Assembly: GCA_039944535.1 (NCBI GenBank)
Contig: JBDUYP010000008.1
Location: 57,928 to 121,927 of the forward strand
Length of the DNA: 64,000 nt
DNA from: JAMZMI01 sp039944535
GTDB lineage: Bacteria > Bacteroidota > Bacteroidia > Cytophagales > Cyclobacteriaceae
Reading direction: 5' to 3'
Below the pieces are notes generated by a model. The model ran no database searches. It saw only the letters and a program-made list of their open reading frames with translations, and had not been told where the DNA came from. This document shows, one piece after another, positions 56,513 to 64,000 of this stretch (position 1 is its first letter; each line of letters opens with the position of its first letter). Position numbers and translations under genes: made by a program.

Positions 56513-58087
56513 TTAATTCGGGTATCCTATGTTCTGTTGTAAGTTTGGATTAACATTTCTACTGGATTGGGGAATAGGATATAAGGTTCTGAATCCATCA
56601 CTAGTCTCTTTATCCCACCAATCACCAGTATATTTCTTATATCGAATCATGTCCGTACGGCGCAAGCCTTCGTAAGCCATTTCTCTTCCTTTTTCATTGT
56701 ATAATTCATCTAATGTTAGACTGGGATAAGTTGAAACATTTGCTCTAGTTCGTATAGCATTGATTCCATCAAGCGCATCTTGAGGAACCCCACTACCACT
56801 CCTTAGTGAAGCCTCAGCAATATTGAAATACATCTCGGCTAGTCTGAAAATCACCACATCATTGGAAAAACCTACCGCACCGTATTCCACTTGATACTTA
56901 ATGTTTCTAGCACCTGAAGCTTCATTACCATCTTCCATATTTGGTACATCCAAGTCAAAAACCAAATGTTGCCCGTTTTTGTCATTCGTTCCCAAGAGAG
57001 GATTGCCATCTCTTCCATATTGAGGACCCCACATGAATTGTCCCCTTTGCAAGGACGGATCATTCTCATTGCCTGGAATAAAAACCCTGGAGTCAAAAAA
57101 ACATCTGGCATCATTTAGCGTGTCATAGGTTTCTATAAACTCCCGCACACTGACCATACCATTGTATCCTCCATTTCCCTGATATCCAAACTGCGGCACT
57201 CGCTGCTGCCAATGGGTGGAGAATTGAAACATTTGCTGTAACTCATTCCCGAAAAGCTCATCTCCGGGGATAGCAAATACATTTTCATCAGAAGCATAAT
57301 TATCGGTTTTGAAAGGGGCACTCCATTGTGACTCCAGCGAAAACGAGGATTCCAATACCAAACGACTCACTTCTATACAATCGGACCATCTGGCCTCACC
57401 GGTATATTCTTCTGCATTCAGGTACAATCTAGAAAGCAGACCATTTGCAGCCTCCTGAGTGAATCGTCCGTACCATCCAATGTCTCCTTTCACGGGTAGA
57501 TTGGCTTTTATATTCAGAATTTCTTCTTCGATGAAATTGAATACTTCTTCCCTAGTATTGTTGGAAGGACTAAACTGGTTAATGGCAGTTACAACCGGCA
57601 CATTGCCAAACAAATCAAGCAAGTAGTAATAATACAACGCTCTCAGTCCTCGCAGTTCGGCTTGGTACTGAAGTTTATCAGCCGAATTAATCACATCAAC
57701 ATCTTTGAAGTCGAAAAGCAGGTTGTTGCAAAAAGCTATGCCTTTGTACATATCGTTCCAGGCAATAGAGAAAGAACCATCTTCCACTGTCCACTCATGG
57801 CGATGCAAACGAATCCAGTTTCCATTGTCAAAGCCATCTCTTCCTTTAGTTGGCCATGCCGCCTCATCCGTAGATAACTCCTGCAAGAGAAACACTCCGC
57901 AACCATTAGTTGAAAAATTGAGATACACTTGTCTTAGATGGGCATAAGGCCTCATCACTGCAGACACCACCTCTTCCTCATTCTGATAGAAGTTACTTGC
58001 TGTTACCTCGCTATAAACCTCCTCATCAAGGTTCATACAACTCGATATACCAATCCCTAGTAAAAATATTCTTAGTAAATTTTTCAT
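56513..58087 (-). CDS. SusD-family outer-membrane glycan-binding lipoprotein (PUL B)
   Basis: A 524-residue SusD/RagB protein. The ATG at 58087 lies 2 bases after the SusC stop; an upstream in-frame TTG at 58093 is less likely. Lipobox GISSC with Cys17. Family signatures are NFYQNEEEVVSAVMRPYAHL, the core helix QAELRGLRALYYYYLLDLFG with NVPVVT, AANGLLSRLYLNAEEYTG, and the C-terminal EKGREMAYEGLRRTDMIRYK and RTLYPIPQSSRNVNPNLQQN. It pairs with the adjacent SusC to bind mannan fragments. The protein is longer than the PUL A SusD and clearly diverged from it. Confidence 0.95.
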   Translation of the reverse strand: MKNLLRIFLLGIGISSCMNLDEEVYSEVTASNFYQNEEEVVSAVMRPYAHLRQVYLNFSTNGCGVFLLQELSTDEAAWPTKGRDGFDNGNWIRLHRHEWTVEDGSFSIAWNDMYKGIAFCNNLLFDFKDVDVINSADKLQYQAELRGLRALYYYYLLDLFGNVPVVTAINQFSPSNNTREEVFNFIEEEILNIKANLPVKGDIGWYGRFTQEAANGLLSRLYLNAEEYTGEARWSDCIEVSRLVLESSFSLESQWSAPFKTDNYASDENVFAIPGDELFGNELQQMFQFSTHWQQRVPQFGYQGNGGYNGMVSVREFIETYDTLNDARCFFDSRVFIPGNENDPSLQRGQFMWGPQYGRDGNPLLGTNDKNGQHLVFDLDVPNMEDGNEASGARNIKYQVEYGAVGFSNDVVIFRLAEMYFNIAEASLRSGSGVPQDALDGINAIRTRANVSTYPSLTLDELYNEKGREMAYEGLRRTDMIRYKKYTGDWWDKETSDGFRTLYPIPQSSRNVNPNLQQNIGYPN

Positions 58088-58089
58088 GA

Positions 58090-61000
58090 TCAAAGTGTAA
58101 TGTTCAGACCTAATAAATAAGTAGCAGACCTTGGATAGAAACTACGTGTATCCCAGCCGAAACTCAGCCCTCCGTTGGTTCCGCTACCAACCTCGGGATC
58201 AATTCCAGAATAGTTGGTCAATATGGCCACATTTGTAACTGTGGCGTAGATGCGTGCCTGTTTGAAAACCGACACATCTTTCAAGTTATAACCCAGAGTT
58301 ATATTATCCAGCCTTAGATAATTACCCTTTTCCAGATAGTAATCCGAAAACCTCAATCGATCATCCAATGAGGCCTCCGGCTCATCCAATATTGATTTAA
58401 AATAATTGGATGGAGAATTTGCGGTGTTTTCATACCATAACTTTTTTTCATTGAAAACATCGTATCCTGCAGCCCCTACCATATAAACCGATAAATCAAA
58501 GTTCTTCCAGCTAAACTGATTGCTCACGCTAAAAAAATACTTTGGAAGCCCATTCCCTATTACCTGATAGTCAATGTTTTCATCGATTCGTCCATCGTCA
58601 TTTTGGTCTTTGAAATCCCAGTTTCCATCCGGGCCAATCTCTTTAAACTTAAAGCCGTAGAATGTCCCTACCGCTGTTCCCTCTGCCATCATATAGAGTG
58701 ACGTTGCTACGTTTCCATAATCACCATAATACACCGTATCCGCCTGAAACTGATCATTGGCAAGGGAAATGACTTCATTGGTGTTTATGGAGAATGTAGA
58801 CGTAATGTCCCAGCTAAATTCATTGCCATCTATCGCGTTGAAAGTACCAATGAATTCGATTCCCTGATTCCTGATCGACCCCACATTCGTGAATATGACT
58901 GGTTCTAAACTCGGCGGTGTTTGCGTGTTAAAAGAGCCAAGTAGATCATCCGTGATTCTCGTATAAAAATCTACCGATCCAGTTACTCGTTCAGATATAA
59001 TACCAAAATCCAATCCTATATTTAACTCCTTGCTTCGCTCCCATCTCAAATCTGGATTGGGATTGTTCACGGGACCATAGGTGAAAATCCACTGACCATT
59101 GTAGAGCGCTCTACCACTTTCCCCTATTCTGGCCAAAGACTGATATGGTGAAATCCCTTGACTCCTTCCTGTCACACCATATCCAGCTCTCAATTTTAAG
59201 GATGAAATGAAAGGAAGTCCAGACATGAAATCTTCCTGCGAAATTCTCCAACCGGCAGAAACAGCAGGAAATAAACCCCACTTATTGTTCTCTCCAAAAA
59301 CACTTGCTCCCTCCTGTCTCAGACTGGCATTAAAAAGATACTTCGTTGACCAGGAATAATTAAAGCGTCCAAAAAAGGCAATGAGCCTATAACTCTGCTT
59401 GAAGCTTCCAAAATCAGCTCTACCATCCTGTAGAAAGCTTCCAGCACCTATGTCGTTGTATTTAAGCTTGTTAGTCAGGAATCCTTGGTTAAAAATGTTA
59501 CTTCCCTGAGTCGTGTTATTTATGAGGCTGTATCCGGCTAGTAGTTTAATATGGTGTTTGCCAAATTGTTGATCGTAGTTTGAAGTCGCTTCAAAAATAT
59601 TCTCAACGGATGAATTATTCTCTTTTTCAGCCCTACCCGGTATACCAGACAACACACTGCTTCTCGAATCAATATCTTCAAAAAGTGAGCGCTCATAGTT
59701 TCTTATAAATGAAGATCCTTTGACTGAAACAGATAGATTATCAGTAATGTACCCAGTGAGGCTTACATTCAGATTTCCCCTGTTACTTATTGCCCCGTTT
59801 TCAATCTGCTTCAATAACCCAACCGGATTTGAAGCTCCAACCCCTGGCAACTGATAGAACGTGCCATCTTCATTATATACGGGAGCAGTTGGATCGTATT
59901 TCAACGCCTCATCCAAGGCATTATAATTGGCAAAAGCCTGATCCGATCGATTTCCACCGATTGTCCCTTCTGCCTCTAACCACTTGTAAATTTGTTGTTT
60001 GAAGTTTAATCTAAAATTTGCAGTCTTATTGCTACTGTTCAGTATAAGTCCTTTGCTGTCACGATAGCCCATCGAAAATCGCATCTGAGATGTTTTTGTG
60101 CCTTTCGATATTGCCAAAGAATGATAAGAACTCAGTTTTGAAGTAATCAATTCATCCGTCCAGTTGGTATCAAATCCCTTGTCAATCGATTCTTTGTTGA
60201 AACCCAATGTTCTCATTACATCGAGATACTCTTCCGCATTTAACATTTCCGGATTTCTTCTTGGTCGTTCTATGAAATAAGAACTGGTATACACGATCTG
60301 ACTCTTTTCTCTTTCGCCAAACTTAGTTTCCACGATAATCACTCCATTGCTTCCTCTAGTACCGTATATAGCAGCTGATGCCGCATCCTTAAGTACGTTA
60401 AAGGATTCAATATCATTTGGATTAAGAATGTATAAATCTGGCATGGAACCATATACACCATCTATAATTACAAGTGGTTCGTTATTTGCGCTAATTGTGC
60501 CTACTCCTCTCAGGTTCACCTGTGGAGTACTGTTTGGATCACTTCCTGCTTGATTAATAATCGAAAGACCCGGCACTTTTCCTTTAAGCAATTCAACAGG
60601 ATTGTTCGTCACACCCGCTCTAAAGTCTTCACTTTTGATCTGAACCACTGAACTAGTGAGTTCTTCCTTTTTAGAAGTTCCATAGCCTACAACAACCACT
60701 TCATCAAGTGCCGCGATATCTTCGGTCAACTCCACGTCTATTTGAGTCCTACCAGCTACAGGTACTTCTTTGATTTCAAAACCAACAAATGAAATAACCA
60801 GAATATCATTTTGATCTGCTTCTATCGAATAGGCTCCATCCAAATCTGTAATCGTACCAATCGATGTTCCTTTGACCTGCACAGTGGCTCCCGGGAGTGT
60901 TTCACCCATATTATCCATCACGCGCCCCCTAATAGTAAATGGTGGTATTAGCTCTTCATACAACCCTGGATCCTGGTTCTTGTCCATAACCAACTTTATA

Positions 61001-61341
61001 GAAATGATCTCATTCACTCTACGAATTGACATCTTGGACTGCCTTGACACTACTTTCATCAAGTCTTCCATGTTCCAGGTTCCCTTCTCAATATTTATGG
61101 TTTTACCCTTCAGGTCGGAACGGGTATACATAAATGAAAAATCGGTAGCTGTTTCTAGTTCCTTTATTAAACCCAATAGCTCAGCTTCGTTTTGCTTAAC
61201 CTCAACACGAGTCTCTGCGAGCCTTTTTCTTTGCGCCAGAGACCCACTGGACAATGCCATTGTCAGTGAGTAGCAAAAAATCATCGTGTATATGGCCAGT
61301 TTGGGCATAAAAGAAATAAATAGGTGTACTTTTGTCTTCAT
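58090..61341 (-). CDS. SusC-family TonB-dependent transporter with STN signalling domain (PUL B)
   Basis: A 1083-residue outer-membrane importer. After the signal (ends near SGSLAQ) lies an STN domain, about 45-115 (LLGLIKELETATDFSFMYTR and MEDLMKVVSRQSKMSIRRV), then a carboxypeptidase-regulatory domain (about 130-215, IRGRVMDNMGETLPGATVQV), the TonB-box-like ALDEVVVVGYGTSKKEELTS, the plug (VLKDAASAAIYGTRGSNGVI) and the barrel ending YLLGLNITL. The STN domain is the contact point for a FecR-type anti-sigma factor, encoded just upstream, so import of substrate should signal to the ECF sigma factor and raise expression of this PUL. The start codon is 34 bases downstream of a strong terminator hairpin. 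Confidence 0.96.
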   Translation of the reverse strand: MKTKVHLFISFMPKLAIYTMIFCYSLTMALSSGSLAQRKRLAETRVEVKQNEAELLGLIKELETATDFSFMYTRSDLKGKTINIEKGTWNMEDLMKVVSRQSKMSIRRVNEIISIKLVMDKNQDPGLYEELIPPFTIRGRVMDNMGETLPGATVQVKGTSIGTITDLDGAYSIEADQNDILVISFVGFEIKEVPVAGRTQIDVELTEDIAALDEVVVVGYGTSKKEELTSSVVQIKSEDFRAGVTNNPVELLKGKVPGLSIINQAGSDPNSTPQVNLRGVGTISANNEPLVIIDGVYGSMPDLYILNPNDIESFNVLKDAASAAIYGTRGSNGVIIVETKFGEREKSQIVYTSSYFIERPRRNPEMLNAEEYLDVMRTLGFNKESIDKGFDTNWTDELITSKLSSYHSLAISKGTKTSQMRFSMGYRDSKGLILNSSNKTANFRLNFKQQIYKWLEAEGTIGGNRSDQAFANYNALDEALKYDPTAPVYNEDGTFYQLPGVGASNPVGLLKQIENGAISNRGNLNVSLTGYITDNLSVSVKGSSFIRNYERSLFEDIDSRSSVLSGIPGRAEKENNSSVENIFEATSNYDQQFGKHHIKLLAGYSLINNTTQGSNIFNQGFLTNKLKYNDIGAGSFLQDGRADFGSFKQSYRLIAFFGRFNYSWSTKYLFNASLRQEGASVFGENNKWGLFPAVSAGWRISQEDFMSGLPFISSLKLRAGYGVTGRSQGISPYQSLARIGESGRALYNGQWIFTYGPVNNPNPDLRWERSKELNIGLDFGIISERVTGSVDFYTRITDDLLGSFNTQTPPSLEPVIFTNVGSIRNQGIEFIGTFNAIDGNEFSWDITSTFSINTNEVISLANDQFQADTVYYGDYGNVATSLYMMAEGTAVGTFYGFKFKEIGPDGNWDFKDQNDDGRIDENIDYQVIGNGLPKYFFSVSNQFSWKNFDLSVYMVGAAGYDVFNEKKLWYENTANSPSNYFKSILDEPEASLDDRLRFSDYYLEKGNYLRLDNITLGYNLKDVSVFKQARIYATVTNVAILTNYSGIDPEVGSGTNGGLSFGWDTRSFYPRSATYLLGLNITL

Positions 61342-61375
61342 AAGTTTCTGGTTAAATCCAAGACTTGTAGTTCAA

Positions 61376-61415
61376 AAAAGCCGAGTAGTTTTCCCCAAAA
61401 CCGTACTCGGCTTTT
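61376..61415 (-). terminator. Terminator/attenuator between FecR and SusC
   Basis: A 12-bp perfect stem: AAAAGCCGAGTA (61376-61387) and TACTCGGCTTTT (61404-61415). Both strands place T-rich sequence after the stem; on the minus strand it reads CTCGGCTTTTTTGAAC. It ends the sigma/anti-sigma transcript only 34 bases before the SusC ATG. Confidence 0.85.
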
Positions 61416-61427
61416 ATTATTATACCA

Positions 61428-62414
61428 TTAGTTAATCGTTATTAAATCCCCACTTATTTCATAGTCAAACTCATAATTATAGGAAAGACTTTCCATCATT
61501 TCATGAATTGAACAAGCTTTGCAATTCGCGGTTATTCTCTTATTTTTCAAAGTAATTTTATCATAGGATATTGAAACCCCATACCATCTCGACAGTCTTT
61601 TGAACACTACTTCCAGCACTTCATCTTCAAAAACCAACCTGCCGTCCATCCATCCAAAAGCGACGCTGCTGTTTTGAATATCAGATCTCATCAACACCTT
61701 ATCTTCTTTACTATAAGTGGCCTTTTCAGCCGGAAGAATATCAACAAAACTTCTACCCAACGCATCACTCACCCTTACTTTTCCTGATTTCACAAAAACT
61801 TCAGAAAAAGCCTCATCTTCATACGCCTGTACAGAGAATGAAGTACCTAATACCTCAACATGGATATTCTTGGATGATATGATAAATGGTTTGGATTCAT
61901 CTCTGGCTACATCGAAAAAAGCCTCTCCCGTCAAAACAACCTCCCGACTATTACCTTCAAATGTTTCTGGATAACTAATCTTAGAACCCGAGTTTAATTT
62001 GACCATTGTGCCATCAGTCAATTGTAACTCTAACTTCTTTCCGAGAGGAGACACCTTCTCGATAATGCTCATAGAACCTGAGTTATTCGGGTTATTGCTA
62101 AACCAAAAATTATAAGCTACGAAGCTAGACGCAACAAGCAATGCAACCGCTGCGGCAACACGATACCATTTGATGTGTATATTCTTGACTTCTATTTGAT
62201 CACCTAACTCCGGCGAAGAATCAATTTCATCAATTAGCTTGATCCAAATCCGATTTTTTGCAATCTGAGCTGAAGAATCTGCTGATTTCCAGTACAACTC
62301 CACCTTATTTAAAACCTTCCGGTTTTTTGGATCTTCATCCAACCACTTTGACAATCTGTGTTGATCGTCAATGTTCATCTCTTTGTTTAAATACTTAAGA
62401 ATGATCTCGTTCAT
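61428..62414 (-). CDS. FecR-family anti-sigma factor
   Basis: A 328-residue inner-membrane protein. The cytoplasmic N-terminal part (about 1-85) resembles the anti-sigma domain, with LNKEMNIDDQHRLSKWLDED and a conserved WxKLIDEI-type helix. A single membrane helix is at about 88-107 (VAAAVALLVASSFVAYNFWF). The periplasmic FecR domain follows (VSPLGKKLELQLTDGTMVKL, LTGEAFFDVARDESKPF and VEVLGTSFSVQAYEDE). The C-terminal segment from about residue 250 (GWMDGRLVFEDEVLEVVFKR) ends in a DUF4974-like domain that contacts the STN domain of the partner SusC. It sits between the sigma factor and SusC genes, the standard order for trans-envelope regulation in Bacteroidota. Confidence 0.95.
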   Translation of the reverse strand: MNEIILKYLNKEMNIDDQHRLSKWLDEDPKNRKVLNKVELYWKSADSSAQIAKNRIWIKLIDEIDSSPELGDQIEVKNIHIKWYRVAAAVALLVASSFVAYNFWFSNNPNNSGSMSIIEKVSPLGKKLELQLTDGTMVKLNSGSKISYPETFEGNSREVVLTGEAFFDVARDESKPFIISSKNIHVEVLGTSFSVQAYEDEAFSEVFVKSGKVRVSDALGRSFVDILPAEKATYSKEDKVLMRSDIQNSSVAFGWMDGRLVFEDEVLEVVFKRLSRWYGVSISYDKITLKNKRITANCKACSIHEMMESLSYNYEFDYEISGDLITIN

Positions 62415-62560
62415 AAGATGCTTTAACTCCGTGTATTATAAAGAGCCAAAAACATATCTTGAGTCACACTCAATTTAAAATAATTACATTCTATTTATTA
62501 AAATGTATTACTATTTGAATTTTAAACATAAATAATAGAATATAAATATGAATTCCGTAA

Positions 62561-63181
62561 TTACGAAAACAAACTCATACCTCCGAGAAGAAAAAGAATA
62601 TAAAAAGTACCATAACCCGAATTGGCCCCATCAGAATCATCAAGATAATCTGCAACCTCCTCTCTTATCTTTGAGATGGCCTTTGTCATGTGATTCTTTA
62701 CTGTTCCTTCTGATATACCCATTTCGTTGGCCACTTCCATAATCGACTTCCCATCAATACGAATCAGCTTATACACGATTTGGCATTTATCAGGCAAAGA
62801 GTTGATTGCATCATCAATTGCCTTAACTAGTTCTTGCTCAAGCATTACCTGCTCAGGGTCATGTCGATCAATTTCTTTGACCGCCTCTTCTAAATTACAA
62901 TGGGAAAAATGGTTAGGGTTTCGGGTAACAAACCTTATGGCGGCATTTTTAACTGTTATAAATAAATAAGAATCTATGTTTTTAATATTAATGAGGTTAT
63001 CGCGATTACTCCAAAGATTCATAAAAGCATCCGAAACAATATCTTCAGCTAACTGACCATCTCTCATAATGCCTATCGCATATTGATATAAACCAGTAAA
63101 GGTACGGTCATAGCAATCCTCAAACCATCGACGTTTGTCATCAAGTTGCTTTAAGGGTATTACTTTTTGGTTCAAAGTCAT
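62561..63181 (-). CDS. ECF RNA polymerase sigma factor (FecI-like)
   Basis: A 206-residue sigma-70 family factor of the Bacteroidota FecI-like expansion. Region 2 covers about residues 20-85 (GQLAEDIVSDAFMNLWSNRD for -10 recognition). Region 4 is at about 120-180, with SLPDKCQIVYKLIRIDGKSI and the helix-turn-helix ANEMGISEGTVKNHMTKAIS. The last residues form a hydrophobic tail (YILFLLGGMSLFS), common in this subfamily. It is followed by its FecR anti-sigma gene after a 146-bp gap that shows no clear feature. PUL B, starting with the STN-type SusC, is its expected target. Confidence 0.95.
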   Translation of the reverse strand: MTLNQKVIPLKQLDDKRRWFEDCYDRTFTGLYQYAIGIMRDGQLAEDIVSDAFMNLWSNRDNLINIKNIDSYLFITVKNAAIRFVTRNPNHFSHCNLEEAVKEIDRHDPEQVMLEQELVKAIDDAINSLPDKCQIVYKLIRIDGKSIMEVANEMGISEGTVKNHMTKAISKIREEVADYLDDSDGANSGYGTFYILFLLGGMSLFS

Positions 63182-63534
63182 TTGGATTGCAATTCGTCTA
63201 AAAAAGGATCAAATCAAGCCCGAATATTATAACTATCACAATATTATCAATTAATTATCTTTTCCAAAATGGAAAAGACTTTGGCTTAGCATGTATTTGT
63301 TTACAACAAAGGCTTCAAAAGCCCTTTTTAAAAGAGCACCGATCCCTGACAGCCCTATCGCATAAAAATCAAAAGGATTTGCTACCTCTTTACTGAAAAA
63401 TTCTTAACTCAAATGTATTTCCGCTTGTGTAACTCGGACATAAAATACAGTATCCAGTAAATTGTGTAAGTGAGATCAAGAGTATCCTTTCGGATACTAT
63501 ATCACTCCATCAAAAACCGCTCAATTATCATTGA
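63182..63534. other. Intergenic region with insertion-sequence scar
   Basis: The 353 bp upstream of the sigma factor gene contain its promoter in the left half. The right half holds AGTATCC at 63449-63455, a GTAAATTGTGTAAG segment at 63457-63470 resembling IS256-family ends, and a perfect hairpin AGTATCC (63481-63487) / GGATACT (63492-63498). No ORF is credible here. Confidence 0.4.
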
Positions 63535-64000
63535 ATTAGTAGTAAAGGTCCATTTCAAGGCTCATTTGTTGGAGTTCGCCGGGTAGATAGTCAGGCACAA
63601 AACAAGAAATGTAAAAGTCTGGGCAACTATTTCCATGTTAATGGAAAGTTGCTTGAAGAGCAGTACATCTCACACCTGAGTGATTACACTTCTTGGGATC
63701 AACTTAGTCATGCTGAAGACCACATTGTCTTCTCCGAAAACATAGGCCCCTTCCTGACCATAGATGAGACTTCCCTCTCGCAAGGCGAGCTCTATACCAT
63801 CATCACCAATAAAGAAGCCAATGGCCAAAAGGGTTGTCTTGTGGCAATGATCAAAGATATTGACAGTGAAAGGATTAAGTCCATACTTCACCGTAAGATA
63901 CCACTGGAGAAAAGAAGACAGGTAAAAGAAGTTACTCTCGATATGGCTGCCAACATGGAACAGATCGTTCGAAAAATTTTCACCAGAGCTACTTTGGTCA
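63535..64000 (+). CDS. ISL3/ISAon1-type transposase, partial (runs off right edge)
   Basis: An open frame follows a TGA at 63532-63534 and continues through base 64000. The translation (FQGSFVGVRRVD, then YFHVNGKLLEEQYISHLSDY, then ENIGPFLTIDETSLSQGELY and VKEVTLDMAANMEQIVRKIF) matches the DDE transposase part of ISAon1-like ISL3 elements common in Bacteroidota; IDETS and LDMA carry the first two catalytic Asp. There is no ATG or GTG near the start of the similarity; the first possible start is a TTG at 63649, so the 5' end is either truncated or read through from a separate N-terminal ORF. That N-terminal ORF is not visible upstream. It is probably a degraded or interrupted element. Confidence 0.75.
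   Translation, partial: MSSKGPFQGSFVGVRRVDSQAQNKKCKSLGNYFHVNGKLLEEQYISHLSDYTSWDQLSHAEDHIVFSENIGPFLTIDETSLSQGELYTIITNKEANGQKGCLVAMIKDIDSERIKSILHRKIPLEKRRQVKEVTLDMAANMEQIVRKIFTRATLV

Noticed and set aside
63670..63891. Minus-strand 73-codon open frame
   Set aside because: It is the antisense of the transposase frame, which shows clear family similarity.

Overview
The window comes from a marine-type member of the Bacteroidota, most likely the Cytophagales. The evidence is two SusC/SusD pairs, a hybrid two-component regulator (HTCS), an ECF sigma/FecR pair, many SPII lipoproteins with Cys close to the N-terminus, C-terminal type IX secretion (T9SS) tails of the YPNP kind, a PID-CTERM-like small protein, and three sulfatases that suggest a sulfated, probably algal, substrate. 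No rRNA, tRNA, CRISPR array or prophage was seen. Almost everything is on the minus strand; the exceptions are a small LamG protein, the HTCS gene and a transposase fragment at the right edge.

Left part (1-8.6 kb): a large secreted beta-helix/Ig-like protein that runs off the left edge, a divergent small LamG protein, and a two-gene unit of a three-discoidin surface protein followed 5 nt later by a 60-residue PID-CTERM-type protein.

PUL A (8.8-38.1 kb, minus strand, read right to left): SusC, SusD, a surface glycan-binding lipoprotein, a strong 26-bp palindrome, then a long tightly packed operon: secreted FAD oxidoreductase, three tandem paralogous clan GH-A lipoproteins, GH3, a second FAD oxidoreductase, GH3, CstA-type transporter, sulfatase, sialate O-acetylesterase-like enzyme and sulfatase, followed by a T9SS-secreted multidomain relative of the GH-A lipoproteins and a third sulfatase. 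Many junctions overlap by 1 or 4 nt. The divergent HTCS at 38.3-42.3 kb is the obvious regulator. The glycan is not identifiable from sequence; a sulfated, possibly acylated beta-linked glycan fits the enzyme set.

PUL B (42.4-63.2 kb, minus strand): ECF sigma, FecR anti-sigma, a 12-bp terminator hairpin, SusC with an STN signalling domain, SusD, LamG lipoprotein, GH76 lipoprotein, GH125, a giant T9SS GH76 with six CBM6-like modules, a T9SS SGNH esterase, ROK kinase and MFS sugar porter. This reads as a complete alpha-1,6-mannan backbone pathway from surface cleavage through periplasmic trimming to mannose import and phosphorylation. No GH92, GH38 or GH99 for side chains is present.

The right edge (63.2-64 kb) is an insertion-sequence scar leading into a partial ISL3/ISAon1-type transposase. 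The points most worth a second look are the two exported FAD oxidoreductases embedded among glycosidases, the CstA transporter in the same operon, the tandem GH-A lipoproteins, the PID-CTERM micro-protein, the hairpins after the glycan-binding gene in both PULs, and the unusual modular mannanase and esterase.
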